Shown one piece after another: positions 8,848-17,027 of a DNA stretch of 64,000 nucleotides. Numbering within the stretch: the first letter of the stretch is position 1; every line of letters starts with the position of its first letter. The position numbers and the translations under genes were made by a program. This DNA is from Pelagibacterium sediminicola (lineage in GTDB: Bacteria; Pseudomonadota; Alphaproteobacteria; Rhizobiales; Devosiaceae): assembly GCF_003390885.1 (NCBI RefSeq), contig NZ_QMEL01000001.1, positions 124,001-188,000 on the forward strand. Reading direction: 5' to 3'. The notes under the pieces were generated by a model, which was given only the letters and a program-made list of their open reading frames with translations, had not been told where the DNA came from and ran no database searches.

Positions 8848-9136
8848 CGCCTCCCTGCTAGAGCATTACAGGTTTTGACGGAAACGCCCAGCTTCCGCCA
8901 TCCTGGAAGAATCGCGCTGGATTCCGGCAAGAAATGCCGGAATGACAATGGTGTTTTCTACTAGCTCTCCCTCCCTCCAATGTCACCCCGGCATTTATTG
9001 CCGGGGACCAGAAGGGCGCCTCCGCCGACACGGTCCTTCTTGATTCCGTCAAAACAGGAGCTCTAAGTCTTTATTATATCGCGTTTCGCTTACGCGGCCC
9101 TTCGGGTCCGAACCGCATCCATTTATGCTGGAAACG
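8848..9136. repeat. Intergenic repeat cluster between the DUF1932 gene and purU
   Basis: No gene is seen here. The stretch holds two REP-like hairpins, ATTCCGGCA..TGCCGGAAT (8921-8943) and CCCCGGCA..TGCCGGGG (8986-9006), followed by AATGACA and GACC tails typical of such elements, and a degenerate copy of the longer dispersed repeat also found at 14447, 20692 and 60106 (TCGCGTTTC...TCCGAACCG around 9077-9115). The start ACAGGTTTTGACGGAAACG resembles 49827-49850. Confidence 0.75.
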
Positions 9137-9138
9137 GC

Positions 9139-10002
9139 CTATTTGGTGAACACCACCGTCTTGGTCTTGTTGATCAGGACACGGTCTTCCAGATGCCATG
9201 TGACGGCGCGGGCCAGGACCCGGCGCTCGATGTCGCGGCCCTTGCGCACGAGGTCGTCGGGGGTGTCGGCATGGCTCACCGGCTCGACGTCCTGGCAGAT
9301 GATCGGCCCCTCGTCGAGATCGGCGGTGACGTAATGGGCGGTCGCCCCGATCATCTTCACCCCACGCTCATGGGCCTGATGATAGGGCCTGGCGCCCTTG
9401 AAGCCGGGCAGGAACGAGTGGTGGATATTGATGCAGCGCCCGGCAAGCCAGGCCGAAAAATCGTCGGAAAGAATCTGCATGTAGCGGGCCAGGACGACAA
9501 GTTCGGCGCCGCTCTCCTCGATGATCGCCTTCACCTGCGCTTCCTGTTCCGCCTTGGTGTCCTTGGAGATCGGCAGGTGATGGTAGGGAATGTTTTCCAT
9601 CAGCGTAAGGTTGAGCGCCTCGCGCGGGTGATTGGAAACGATCGCCACCGGGTCGATGTTGAGCTCGCCAATGCGGTTGCGGTACAATAGATCGCCAAGG
9701 CAGTGGTCGAATTTGGAGACCATGAACAGCACCTTGCGCTTTGCTCCCGCCACGCGCAGCGTGTAATCGAGGCCGAACCGCTCAATCTCCTCATCCAGCC
9801 CGGCCCGGAACGCGGCGTCCTCCCCTTGCATCGAAAAGCCCACGCGCATGAAGAACATGCCGGTGGTGGAATCGTCGAACTGGTGCGCCTCGAAGATATC
9901 GCCGCCATGGGTGGCGATCCGCGTCGCCACCGCCGCGACGATGCCGCTGCGGTTATCGCACGAAAGGGTGAGGATGTAGTCTGTCACTTCAAATGCCTCC
10001 AT
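9139..10002 (-). CDS. purU: Formyltetrahydrofolate deformylase PurU
   Basis: Hydrolyses 10-formyl-tetrahydrofolate to formate and free tetrahydrofolate (THF). The protein has 287 aa, the usual size: an N-terminal ACT domain (residues 7-80, [24 protein letters not shown]) and a formyltransferase-fold catalytic domain with the Asn-His-Asp triad at N192, H194 ([20 protein letters not shown]) and D230 (ADLDEGPI). The spacing of H194 and D230 equals that in glycinamide ribonucleotide transformylase. Next to a MetF-like and a MetE-like gene it probably drains C1 units and recycles THF rather than serving purine synthesis. Confidence 0.95.
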   Translation of the reverse strand: MEAFEVTDYILTLSCDNRSGIVAAVATRIATHGGDIFEAHQFDDSTTGMFFMRVGFSMQGEDAAFRAGLDEEIERFGLDYTLRVAGAKRKVLFMVSKFDHCLGDLLYRNRIGELNIDPVAIVSNHPREALNLTLMENIPYHHLPISKDTKAEQEAQVKAIIEESGAELVVLARYMQILSDDFSAWLAGRCINIHHSFLPGFKGARPYHQAHERGVKMIGATAHYVTADLDEGPIICQDVEPVSHADTPDDLVRKGRDIERRVLARAVTWHLEDRVLINKTKTVVFTK

Positions 10003-10019
10003 TGCGGCCAGGTCCTGTT

Positions 10020-10135
10020 GCCGCGTTCGATAGCGTTGTTGTCATGGTACGCGAGGCGCGATCGCTCGGGATTCCGGCAATGAATGCCGGAATGACATTG
10101 GTGTATTTTGCGCGATCCCGCTCCCTCTTAGGTGT
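10020..10135. repeat. REP-like palindromes between purU and the dioxygenase
   Basis: A hairpin ATTCCGGCA..TGCCGGAAT at 10071-10093, followed by AATGACATTGGTGT, is nearly identical to the one at 8921. The rest of the gap shows no coding potential. Confidence 0.7.
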
Positions 10136-10140
10136 CACGC

Positions 10141-11100
10141 TCAGTCTTTCCGGACCGGCGGGGTGCCGTGTGTGTGGAAAGTGTCGATGGTCTTGAGCCC
10201 CCAGGCCTGTCCCTTCTTGCGGTCGGTCTCGGTCCAGGTGACGGTCTGCCAGTCGGGGGCAAGGATCAGCCGCGCGCCCGCATTGGCAAGTTCGACCCGG
10301 TTGCCCGCCGGCTCCCAGACATAGAGAAAGAACGTGCCCTGAATGGCGTGCTTGTGCGGGCCGGTCTCGATATGGACCCCGTTCTCCAAAAAGATGTCGG
10401 CAGCGCGCAAAATGTCCTCGCGCTGGTCGGTGGCGTAGGTGACGTGGTGGAACCGGCCATGGCCCCCGCCATGCTCCTCGGTGCAGGCAAGATCGTAGGT
10501 CTTGTTGTTGACCGTGAACCAGCAGCCCCCCAGCCGGCCATTGTCGAGCCTGATCTGTTCGGTGACGCGCGAACCGAGGCAAGTGACCATGAAGTCGCGA
10601 AAGGCCGTCACATCGGCGGCGAGCAGGTTGAGGTGGTCGAGCCGGCGCGGGGAGGCGCCTTGCGCATGGAACCGGCTCGCCATGTTCTTGAGCGCGGGCC
10701 GGTCGGCCTCGTCGGGCGCGTAGCGCCTTGTTTCCCAATAAAGCTCGAAGACGTGCCCGAACGGGTCCTCGAAGCGGAAGGACTTTCCGTGCCCAAGATC
10801 GCCTTCGGTCCAGCCGATGACCTTGTAGTCCGAGGCCTCGATCGCCTTGACACGCCGCGCGAGGGCTTCGGGCGAAGAGACGCGATAGGCGATATGGCCC
10901 ACCCCGGTCGTCGAATGGCGGGTGAGCTTCAATGAATGAAATTCGTAATCGTCCCAGGCGCGCAGATAGGCCGAACCCCCCTCCTGCCCCGAGAGTTTCA
11001 GGCCATAGACCCGCGTGAAGAAATCGAGGCTCTCCTCGAACCTGTCGGTATAGACCTCCACATGCCCGAGGTGGGCAACGTCAAATATCGGCTCGCTCAT
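10141..11100 (-). CDS. Type I extradiol (catechol 2,3-) dioxygenase, two-domain VOC protein
   Basis: Fe(II)-dependent ring-cleaving dioxygenase of 319 aa with two vicinal-oxygen-chelate modules. The second module carries the 2-His-1-Glu set: H156 (RLDHLNLL), H218/H219 (GRFHHVTYATD) and E270 (NRVELANAG). H251 and Y260 (HAIQGTFFLY) keep the nine-residue spacing of the second-shell catalytic His/Tyr known in extradiol enzymes. The ATG at 11100 is chosen because GGGAGGAAG sits just upstream; an open frame 41 codons longer lacks this. The natural substrate is unknown; neighbours (PurU, MetF-like, MetE-like) suggest a catechol produced by O-demethylation of a methoxyaromatic. Confidence 0.85.
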   Translation of the reverse strand: MSEPIFDVAHLGHVEVYTDRFEESLDFFTRVYGLKLSGQEGGSAYLRAWDDYEFHSLKLTRHSTTGVGHIAYRVSSPEALARRVKAIEASDYKVIGWTEGDLGHGKSFRFEDPFGHVFELYWETRRYAPDEADRPALKNMASRFHAQGASPRRLDHLNLLAADVTAFRDFMVTCLGSRVTEQIRLDNGRLGGCWFTVNNKTYDLACTEEHGGGHGRFHHVTYATDQREDILRAADIFLENGVHIETGPHKHAIQGTFFLYVWEPAGNRVELANAGARLILAPDWQTVTWTETDRKKGQAWGLKTIDTFHTHGTPPVRKD

Positions 11101-11296
11101 TTGCTTCCTCCCTTGGCCACCCGGGATGGCGCCGCGCACATTAGGACCCCATATAAGGGCGGTCCAGCCCCGATATGGACGTTTTATTGTATGCATTATG
11201 CGGCAGGCCAGAAATACACACAATGGGAAATCGCGCGGGAACGGCGCGATTTTAAGGGAATCCAGGCGAGGGCGCTTGATTCCGACCTGCGAAACG

Positions 11297-11306
11297 ATGT
11301 ATACAT
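11297..11306. promoter_or_regulatory. Palindrome ATGTATACAT, candidate GntR operator
   Basis: Perfect 10-base palindrome 24 bases before the metF-like ATG, in the divergent gap between the dioxygenase and the metF-like gene. Related, imperfect TTGTATGCAT (about 11187-11196) and TTGTGTACAT (12325-12334, before the metE-like gene) are nearby. GntR/FCD regulators often bind GTATAC-centred palindromes, so the adjacent GntR protein is the obvious candidate. Function is inferred. Confidence 0.45.
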
Positions 11307-11330
11307 GATGGTGAAATCAGGAGGTCCGGC

Positions 11331-12254
11331 ATGACGATTTTGAACTTCGGGTCCAAGCACGCCGAAAAAGCGCCGAAAACCGGCGAGGTTTCCGCCATGA
11401 TCGAAGGCTTCTCGATCGAGGTGATGCCCCGGACCGCCGCCAAGGTCGAGGACTTCCGCGCCATCCTGCCGCAAGGCACGCGCGTCTATATTGCCCATAT
11501 CGATGGCACGCCCATTGAGGACATGCTGGCCACCGCCGCCCGGCTCCACGCCGAGGGTTTTGACGTGATGCCGCACTTCCCGGCCCGCTCGATCCCCGAC
11601 AAGGCGACGCTAGAGGACTGGATCAAGCGCTATCAGGACGCCGCCGATATCCGGCAGGCACTGCTGCTTGGCGGTGGCATCGCGACCCCGCGCGGCGAGC
11701 TGGACAGCTCCATCCAGCTCATCGAAACGGGCCTGTTCGACAAATACGGCTTTACGGACCTCCACATCGCCGGGCACCCGGAAGGCAACAAGGATATCGA
11801 CAGGGACGGCGGCAGCGCCATCGTCGACGAGGCGCTGAAGTTCAAGCAGGACTACGCCGCGCGCACCGATGCCCGGATGGCCATCGCCACCCAGTTCGCG
11901 TTCGACGCCGATGCGGTGATCGCCTGGGCCGAGCGCATCGCCGACATGGGCATCACGCTCCCCATCCATGCCGGGATCGCCGGGCCCGCCAAGCTCCAGA
12001 CGCTGATCCAGTTCGCGCTTTCGTGCGGTGTGGGCCCCTCGATCGGGGTGCTGCAAAAGCGGGCGCGCGACATTACCAAGCTGCTGGTGCCCTACGAGCC
12101 GACCGACGTGGTGGCCGGGCTCGCCGCCCATAAGGCGAAAAATCCCGACAGCCTCATTTCCCGGCTGCACGTCTTCCCGCTGGGCGGGATCAAGACGGCG
12201 GCCAACTGGATGGCCGAGAATGGCGGTCCGGCGGTGAGGGCCGCGGCGGGGTAG
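11331..12254 (+). CDS. Methylenetetrahydrofolate reductase-like flavoprotein (MetF family)
   Basis: Predicted FAD-dependent TIM-barrel enzyme (307 aa) interconverting 5-methyl-THF and 5,10-methylene-THF. Family marks are FSIEVMPR near residue 30, LLLGGGIATPRGE around 108-120 and DLHIAGHPEGNKDI around 140-155. AGGAGG stands before the ATG at 11331. It diverges from the dioxygenase and is followed by the MetE-like gene on the same strand. In THF-dependent O-demethylation systems of sphingomonads a MetF oxidises the methyl-THF formed; a similar catabolic role here is inferred from context, and ordinary methionine synthesis remains possible. Confidence 0.85.
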   Translation: MTILNFGSKHAEKAPKTGEVSAMIEGFSIEVMPRTAAKVEDFRAILPQGTRVYIAHIDGTPIEDMLATAARLHAEGFDVMPHFPARSIPDKATLEDWIKRYQDAADIRQALLLGGGIATPRGELDSSIQLIETGLFDKYGFTDLHIAGHPEGNKDIDRDGGSAIVDEALKFKQDYAARTDARMAIATQFAFDADAVIAWAERIADMGITLPIHAGIAGPAKLQTLIQFALSCGVGPSIGVLQKRARDITKLLVPYEPTDVVAGLAAHKAKNPDSLISRLHVFPLGGIKTAANWMAENGGPAVRAAAG

Positions 12255-12386
12255 CGCCCCTTGCAGAGCTGAAAACCGGGCGCCTTTTGCGGGCGAGCAA
12301 AGACTTGCCCGCACCGGGCAAGGTTGTGTACATGGACAGCACCGTCCACCGTCGCGAACCTTGGCGGCATCAAGGAGTATCTGCAC

Positions 12387-13511
12387 ATGTCCGTAAAGCC
12401 CCCGCCCTATCGCGCCGACCATGTCGGCTCGCTCCTGCGCAACGACGCGGTGAAAACGGCGCGCCACGAATTTTACGACGAAAAATCGATCGGCCGGGAC
12501 GCGCTGACCGCCGTCGAGGACGATGCGATCCGCGAGGCGATCAAGCTCCAGGAAGATGTCGGGCTGCCGGTGGTGACCGACGGCGAATTGCGCCGCTCAT
12601 TCTGGCACTACGATTTCATGGAAGACCTCGAAGGCTTCAAGTTCGTCGAGCGGGACGTGGCGACCGGCCACAACTTCAAGGGCGCCAATACGAGGCCGAT
12701 CTTTCCCACCATTACCGGCCCGGTCGATTTCCCCGCCGACCATCCGATGCTCGAGCATTTCAAGTTCGTCGCCGCCAACACCTCGGTGATGCCGAAAATC
12801 TCGATCCCCGGCCCCTCCTGCTGCCATTTCCGCGTCGCCAAGGCCGATATCGGCCACAAGCCCTATGCCGACGATCTCGAACTGTTATTCGCCGATCTCG
12901 CCAAGGCATACAAGAAGGCCGTGAATGCCTTTTACGAGGCCGGGTGCCGGTACCTGCAGATGGACGACATCTTCTTTGCCTATCTGTGCGACCCCAAGAT
13001 CCGGGCCGAAAAGCAGGCCGAAGGGCTCGACCCGGACTGGCTGATCGACCAGTACGCCAAGATGATGCATGATGCGATCGACGGACGCCCGGACGACATG
13101 ATGATCGGCATGCATATGTGCCGGGGCAATTTCAAATCGACCTGGATCGCCGAGGGCGCATACGATCCGGCGGCCGATGCGGTGTTCAACAAGACCGGCG
13201 TCGATATCTATTTCATGGAATACGACACCGACCGCGCCGGCGGGCTCGAGCCGCTGCGCCTCTTGCCCAAGGGTAACAAGCGCGTACTGCCGGGCTTCAT
13301 CACCACCAAATCTGGTGAACTGGAAACGGTTGACGATCTCAGGCGCAAGTTCGACGAAGTGGCCAAATACGCCGATCTCGACCAGTTCGGCATCGCCCCG
13401 CAATGCGGGTTCTCCTCGACCGAGGAAGGCAATGACATCACGATCGATGATCAGAAGCGCAAGCTCGAACTGGTGGTCAAAACCGCCGAGGCGATCTGGG
13501 GCGAGGTCTAG
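12387..13511 (+). CDS. MetE catalytic-domain-only methyltransferase (5-methyl-THF:homocysteine methyltransferase-like)
   Basis: Cobalamin-independent methionine-synthase-type protein of 374 aa, containing only the C-terminal catalytic barrel (full MetE is about 750 aa). The zinc ligands are all present: H243 and C245 (GMHMCRGN), E278 (YFMEYD) and C340 (PQCGFSS). DHVGSLLR at the start is typical of the YxjG/YxjH-type subfamily. ATG 12387 is chosen because AAGGAG lies 9 bases upstream. Short proteins of this class often move methyl groups between unusual partners; with the PurU, MetF-like and dioxygenase genes it may accept or donate the methyl from an aromatic ether, which is speculation. A strong terminator follows. 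Confidence 0.85.
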   Translation: MSVKPPPYRADHVGSLLRNDAVKTARHEFYDEKSIGRDALTAVEDDAIREAIKLQEDVGLPVVTDGELRRSFWHYDFMEDLEGFKFVERDVATGHNFKGANTRPIFPTITGPVDFPADHPMLEHFKFVAANTSVMPKISIPGPSCCHFRVAKADIGHKPYADDLELLFADLAKAYKKAVNAFYEAGCRYLQMDDIFFAYLCDPKIRAEKQAEGLDPDWLIDQYAKMMHDAIDGRPDDMMIGMHMCRGNFKSTWIAEGAYDPAADAVFNKTGVDIYFMEYDTDRAGGLEPLRLLPKGNKRVLPGFITTKSGELETVDDLRRKFDEVAKYADLDQFGIAPQCGFSSTEEGNDITIDDQKRKLELVVKTAEAIWGEV

Positions 13512-13543
13512 AGCTCGGCTTGCCGGATGAAAGAGTTTGAAAG

Positions 13544-13569
13544 GCCCGGCGTTCTCGCCGGGCTTTTTT
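13544..13569 (+). terminator. Rho-independent terminator after the metE-like gene
   Basis: Perfect 8-bp stem GCCCGGCG / CGCCGGGC with a TTCT loop, followed by six T residues. It sits 32 bp after the metE-like stop codon and closes the metF-metE transcript. Confidence 0.92.
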
Positions 13570-13665
13570 ATCGGGACGGGGTCCCGATGATTGCCCGCAT
13601 CCGGAACAGGCCGGGCCGGCAGGCGTTCTTTTGTTGGTTGCCATTTTGCCAACAGGAGACCCGCG

Positions 13666-14136
13666 ATGACCGGAGATGATCGCAAGCCCGCGCCCCCCGA
13701 CACCCGTTCACGACAGGAAGTCGAGGCCGACGAGGCCGACGCGCTGCGTCAGAGCGCCGATACGGCCCGCAAGGACGTGGCCGAAACGGGAGGGGAACCC
13801 GTCGAGCCGCCCGAGGCGATGGAGGTGCAGGCCGACCTGCCTGGGCTCGACGACAATTCGCGGCAGGGCAGCGCGCCGAGCTGGGACGCGGCGCACGAGA
13901 TAGCCGATACGCGCCCGGTAGGCGCCGATCCTGCGCCTTCGGCCCCCAAGCCCGGGAGCGAGGGCGGGCAGGCCGCCGCATTCCGGGATGGCGAAGCGGC
14001 GGGTCCCGATGAGAGCAACATCCAGATTCGCCCCGCCGGCCCCAACGCCACGCGCGACGACAGGAAGGATTGGGACGAGGTGGACGAAACGGTCGATGAA
14101 TCCTTTCCCGCCTCCGATCCGCCCGCACGGTATTAA
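13666..14136 (+). CDS. Small acidic protein of unknown function ending in a DESFPASDPP motif
   Basis: Product of 156 aa, rich in Asp, Glu, Pro and Ala, with low sequence complexity, no membrane segment and no cysteine; probably largely disordered. The C-terminus reads DWDEVDETVDESFPASDPPARY. Short (V/T)DE..ESFPASDPP tails recur in small uncharacterised alphaproteobacterial proteins in my recollection, so this end is the conserved part. The ATG at 13666 follows CAGGAGA; the frame is open 25 codons further but without a ribosome site. No function can be assigned. Confidence 0.7.
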   Translation: MTGDDRKPAPPDTRSRQEVEADEADALRQSADTARKDVAETGGEPVEPPEAMEVQADLPGLDDNSRQGSAPSWDAAHEIADTRPVGADPAPSAPKPGSEGGQAAAFRDGEAAGPDESNIQIRPAGPNATRDDRKDWDEVDETVDESFPASDPPARY

Positions 14137-14159
14137 TCCATGGCCTTGCGTCCGATCCG

Positions 14160-14513
14160 GAAGGGGCAGAGCCTCGCCCTGCCGGCTTTCCTTAGAGCAG
14201 GTCAGTATTTGATGGGATCGTCGGGGTCCCGCAACTGCGGCGGGTTCGGTCCGGCCCCCGGGAATAAATCCCGGGGTGACGGTGGAGTTTTAGGCAGCAG
14301 CTTGCCAAAATCACCAGTGTCATTCCGGTATTCATTACCGGCAATCCAGCGCGATCCTTCAAAACGCGCCGCGCTGTGCCGGTTCAATCAAAACCTGAAA
14401 CGATCTAGGGCCGTTCCTGTTTTGATAGAATCAAAACAGTGTCTCCAAGACTTTGATTTATCGCGTTTCCGAACCGAATAAGTGGTCGCCACTTATTCTG
14501 GGGACGCTCTAAT
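14160..14513. repeat. 402-bp gene-free gap filled with dispersed palindromic repeats
   Basis: No gene is seen between 14137 and 14537. The stretch holds REP-like hairpins CCCCGGG..CCCGGGG (14255-14276) and ATTCCGGTA..TACCGGCAAT (14322-14343), a module TCAAAACCTGAAACGATCTA (about 14388-14407) that recurs at 49988-50015, TTTTGATAGAATCAAAA (14420-14436), and a full copy of the 64-bp element (14447-14510) with the internal inverted repeat GAATAAGTGG..CCACTTATTC. The other full copies are at 20692-20755 and 60106-60169. Confidence 0.85.
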
Positions 14514-14537
14514 GACCGGACTTGAAAAGGGCAAGGC

Positions 14538-14816
14538 ATGAGCGAAAAGACCCCTGCGACCACCGACAAGCTGCGTGTCGCCATCGATCGCGAGGGGCAG
14601 GGCGACAAGGTCAATTTTCCCGATCCTGCCGCTGCGCCCCTGGGCACCGATGCCGAGGCTTCGGGCAACGCGCCCGGCCCGCAAGAGCTGGCGATGGAGC
14701 CCGCCGCCCCCTCCGGGCAGCCGCGTACGCGCTGGGCGGGGCTGGCCCTTTATGTCGGGATCGCGCTTGCCGTTTTCATAGGCTTTGCCGTCCTTGTCAT
14801 GCTGGCGTCGGGATAG
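14538..14816 (+). CDS. Small single-pass membrane protein of unknown function
   Basis: Product of 92 aa. The first 65 residues are polar and Pro/Ala rich; a hydrophobic segment (about residues 68-90, WAGLALYVGIALAVFIGFAV) forms one C-terminal membrane anchor, so the bulk probably faces the cytoplasm. AAAAGGGCAAGGC precedes the ATG. It follows the DESFPASDPP protein after a repeat-filled gap and precedes an aldo/keto reductase by 72 bp. I do not recognise the family. Confidence 0.65.
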   Translation: MSEKTPATTDKLRVAIDREGQGDKVNFPDPAAAPLGTDAEASGNAPGPQELAMEPAAPSGQPRTRWAGLALYVGIALAVFIGFAVLVMLASG

Positions 14817-14888
14817 CCGGGGGCAGGAACCTTCGATCCGCTCCCCCCGTTTGTCCTGACCAAGCGGGACGGCGGAGACAGAAAAACG

Positions 14889-15692
14889 ATGAACACCCAT
14901 TCGATGAACACCCTTCACACCGGCCGCGTCATGCCCATCATCGGGATCGGCACCTGGAAGCTCGATGAGCCGGAAAAGGCCATAGAGAGCGCCCTCTCGC
15001 TCGGCTACCCCATGATCGACACCTCGGGCGATTACGGCACCCAGCCGGGCATCGCCCAGGGGCTCGAGCGCTCCGGCATCCTGCGCGGCGAGGTCTATAT
15101 CGTCACCAAGGTTGAGGAAGACGAGGACGCCTATCAATCGGCGAAACGCAATGTGGGTGAACTGGGGATCGACAGTGCCGATCTCATCCTCATCCACCGC
15201 CCGCCCGAAGAGGGCGTGGGCGAAAGGCTCTGGGAAGGGCTGATGCGGGCCCGCCAGGAGGGTATTACCGCCGATATCGGGGTCTCGAACTATTCGACCG
15301 GCCAGATCGACAAGCTCATCGCGGCGAGCGGGGAGGTGCCGGTGGTCAACCAGATCGAATGGAGTCCGTTCGGCCATTCCGAGGACATGCGGACCTATTG
15401 CGCCGATAAAGGGATCATCATCCAGGCCTATAGCCCGCTGACCCGCCACACGATGCTCGACGATGCACGGCTGGGCTCGATCGCGCGGGCCTATGGTAAA
15501 TCCCCCGCCCAGATCGTCCTGCGCTGGAATCTCGAACGCGCCACCGTGCCGCTGCCCAAGGCCAGCAAGCCCGAGCATCAGCGCGAGAACATCGAGGTGT
15601 TCGATTTCGAGCTTTCGGAGCGGGATGTCGAGACGATCAATGCGCTCAATAAGCACTATTCCGCGCTCGGGGATCGGTTGCAGTACATCTAG
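14889..15692 (+). CDS. Aldo/keto reductase
   Basis: NADPH-dependent oxidoreductase of 267 aa with a TIM-barrel fold, of the 2,5-diketo-gluconate reductase / YafB type. The catalytic tetrad is visible: Asp in MIDTSGDYG, Tyr in DYGTQ, Lys in IVTKVEE and His in LILIHRPP. IGVSNYSTGQID and VNQIEWSPF are family marks, and WNLERATVPLPKASKPEHQREN binds the NADPH phosphate. The start at 14889 is used; a second ATG (MNTLHTG) lies 5 codons in. Substrate unknown; no evident partner genes. Confidence 0.9.
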   Translation: MNTHSMNTLHTGRVMPIIGIGTWKLDEPEKAIESALSLGYPMIDTSGDYGTQPGIAQGLERSGILRGEVYIVTKVEEDEDAYQSAKRNVGELGIDSADLILIHRPPEEGVGERLWEGLMRARQEGITADIGVSNYSTGQIDKLIAASGEVPVVNQIEWSPFGHSEDMRTYCADKGIIIQAYSPLTRHTMLDDARLGSIARAYGKSPAQIVLRWNLERATVPLPKASKPEHQRENIEVFDFELSERDVETINALNKHYSALGDRLQYI

Positions 15693-15774
15693 GAAGGCGG
15701 GCACTTATCCACGCGTCCTGAAAGCGGGGCATCATTGCAGGTGAACCAGCACCCGCAATTGGAGCCCCTGCCTC

Positions 15775-16038
15775 ATGCCCGACCGATTCAAGAACCATTC
15801 GGCCAGCCTCGAAAGCCCGGCCATGCACGGCTTTGCCATCACCCCCAGCGACAGCGCCGAACTCAGCCAGCCAACCCGCGCCCTTTATGTGGGGGTGGCC
15901 GGCGATCTCGGCGTTACGCTGGTGTCAGGGGCGGAACTGGTCTTTGCCAATATCCCCTCGGGCACGCTGCTGCCGGTTCGGGCCCGCGCCGTGAAGGCAA
16001 CGGGAACCACCGCGGCCAGCCTCGTGGGCCTGCTCTGA
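15775..16038 (+). CDS. Gene-transfer-agent head spike base protein (RCAP_rcc01079 family)
   Basis: Small structural protein of 87 aa. The core FAITPSDSAELSQPTRALYVGVAGDLGVTL..SGAELVFANIPSGTLLPVRARAVKATGTTA in pieces matches the spike-base family recalled from the Rhodobacter capsulatus gene transfer agent (GTA), where it sits at the capsid vertex and anchors the spike fibre that attaches to recipient-cell capsule. It overlaps the next gene by one base (TGATG), indicating a coupled pair. No capsid, portal, terminase or tail gene is near, consistent with the known separate location of the spike genes in GTA-bearing alphaproteobacteria. Confidence 0.85.
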   Translation: MPDRFKNHSASLESPAMHGFAITPSDSAELSQPTRALYVGVAGDLGVTLVSGAELVFANIPSGTLLPVRARAVKATGTTAASLVGLL

Positions 16039-17027
16039 TGGGCCGGATCGGGCTTTGGGCTGCAACCGGTGTGCGGCGCTGGTGGGACGAGGGAGCGGGT
16101 TTTGCCGCCGATTTCGTCTCCAACCGCTATATGCGCGGCGGGGTGGAGATCGCGGCGGACGCGGCCTTCTCCCTTGCCCGCCCCTCGGCCAGATACGCCC
16201 GCGACATCGCGGGCCGGTGGCGGGAGTTCGGACCGGACGAGGCGGGGCGCACCAACAAGGGCCTGCTGATCGAGCCCGCCGAAACCTATCACCCGGTCAA
16301 TTCCGCCCTTGAGGGCGCTGCGGTGGATGGTGCCCTCCCCACGGGCTGGTCGCTGTCACTCGGCGCGGACACCACCCTTTCGGTGGTCGAGACCGGCACC
16401 CATGACGGGCTGCCCCTCATCGTCCTCGATCTGGTCATCGACAATGTATCGGGGTCAACGTCCATCGGACGCGGGCTCAAATTGTGCTCGCTGCCGGGCG
16501 TAAAGGACGACTTCTGGACGATGGGGCTTTATGCGCAAGTGCTCGAAATCCACCCCAGCGATACCTGCACCGCCGCCCAGAACATCCTCCAGATCCAGGA
16601 GCGTGACGCGGGCGGGGCGTTCCTCAACAATTCGGGCGGCATCATCGACAATTTCGATCTGGGCACCCTCGATGAGCGCCAGTACATCACCAAGCAGATG
16701 ACCGACCCGGCGGTGGCGTTCGCCGAGATGTTCTACACCTGGAACAACATCCTTGCCGGCCAGCGCCTTGCGCGCCGCATCGGGCTCAGGATGCCGACGG
16801 CCACGAAAGGCCAGACGCTCTCCTCGCCCCTTGCGACCGGCGCAACGGCCACCGCCACCCGCAGCGCGGATATCGCGACCCTCCATTTGCCGGAGGGGCG
16901 GTTCGATCTCGAATTTGTCTATGAGGACGGATCGAAGGCCGTTCTGCCGGACATCGGCGGCGATCATATCCTTTCGGCCAGCAGTTCCAAGGCCTACCGC
17001 ATGGTGACGGCGATGCCGGCCCTATAG
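16038..17027 (+). CDS. Putative GTA/phage head-spike fibre protein
   Basis: Protein of 329 aa coupled to the spike base gene (ATG at 16038 shares a base with the TGA). It has no signal peptide or membrane helix; the composition is beta-rich with many Gly, Thr and Ser, as in virion surface proteins, and a middle part (DGLPLIVLDLVIDNVSGST, ILQIQERD) suggests a jelly-roll or lectin-like fold. In R. capsulatus the spike base is followed by the spike fibre gene, which supports the call by position. I do not recognise catalytic residues. Receptor specificity would be expected in the C-terminal half. Confidence 0.6.
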   Translation: MGRIGLWAATGVRRWWDEGAGFAADFVSNRYMRGGVEIAADAAFSLARPSARYARDIAGRWREFGPDEAGRTNKGLLIEPAETYHPVNSALEGAAVDGALPTGWSLSLGADTTLSVVETGTHDGLPLIVLDLVIDNVSGSTSIGRGLKLCSLPGVKDDFWTMGLYAQVLEIHPSDTCTAAQNILQIQERDAGGAFLNNSGGIIDNFDLGTLDERQYITKQMTDPAVAFAEMFYTWNNILAGQRLARRIGLRMPTATKGQTLSSPLATGATATATRSADIATLHLPEGRFDLEFVYEDGSKAVLPDIGGDHILSASSSKAYRMVTAMPAL

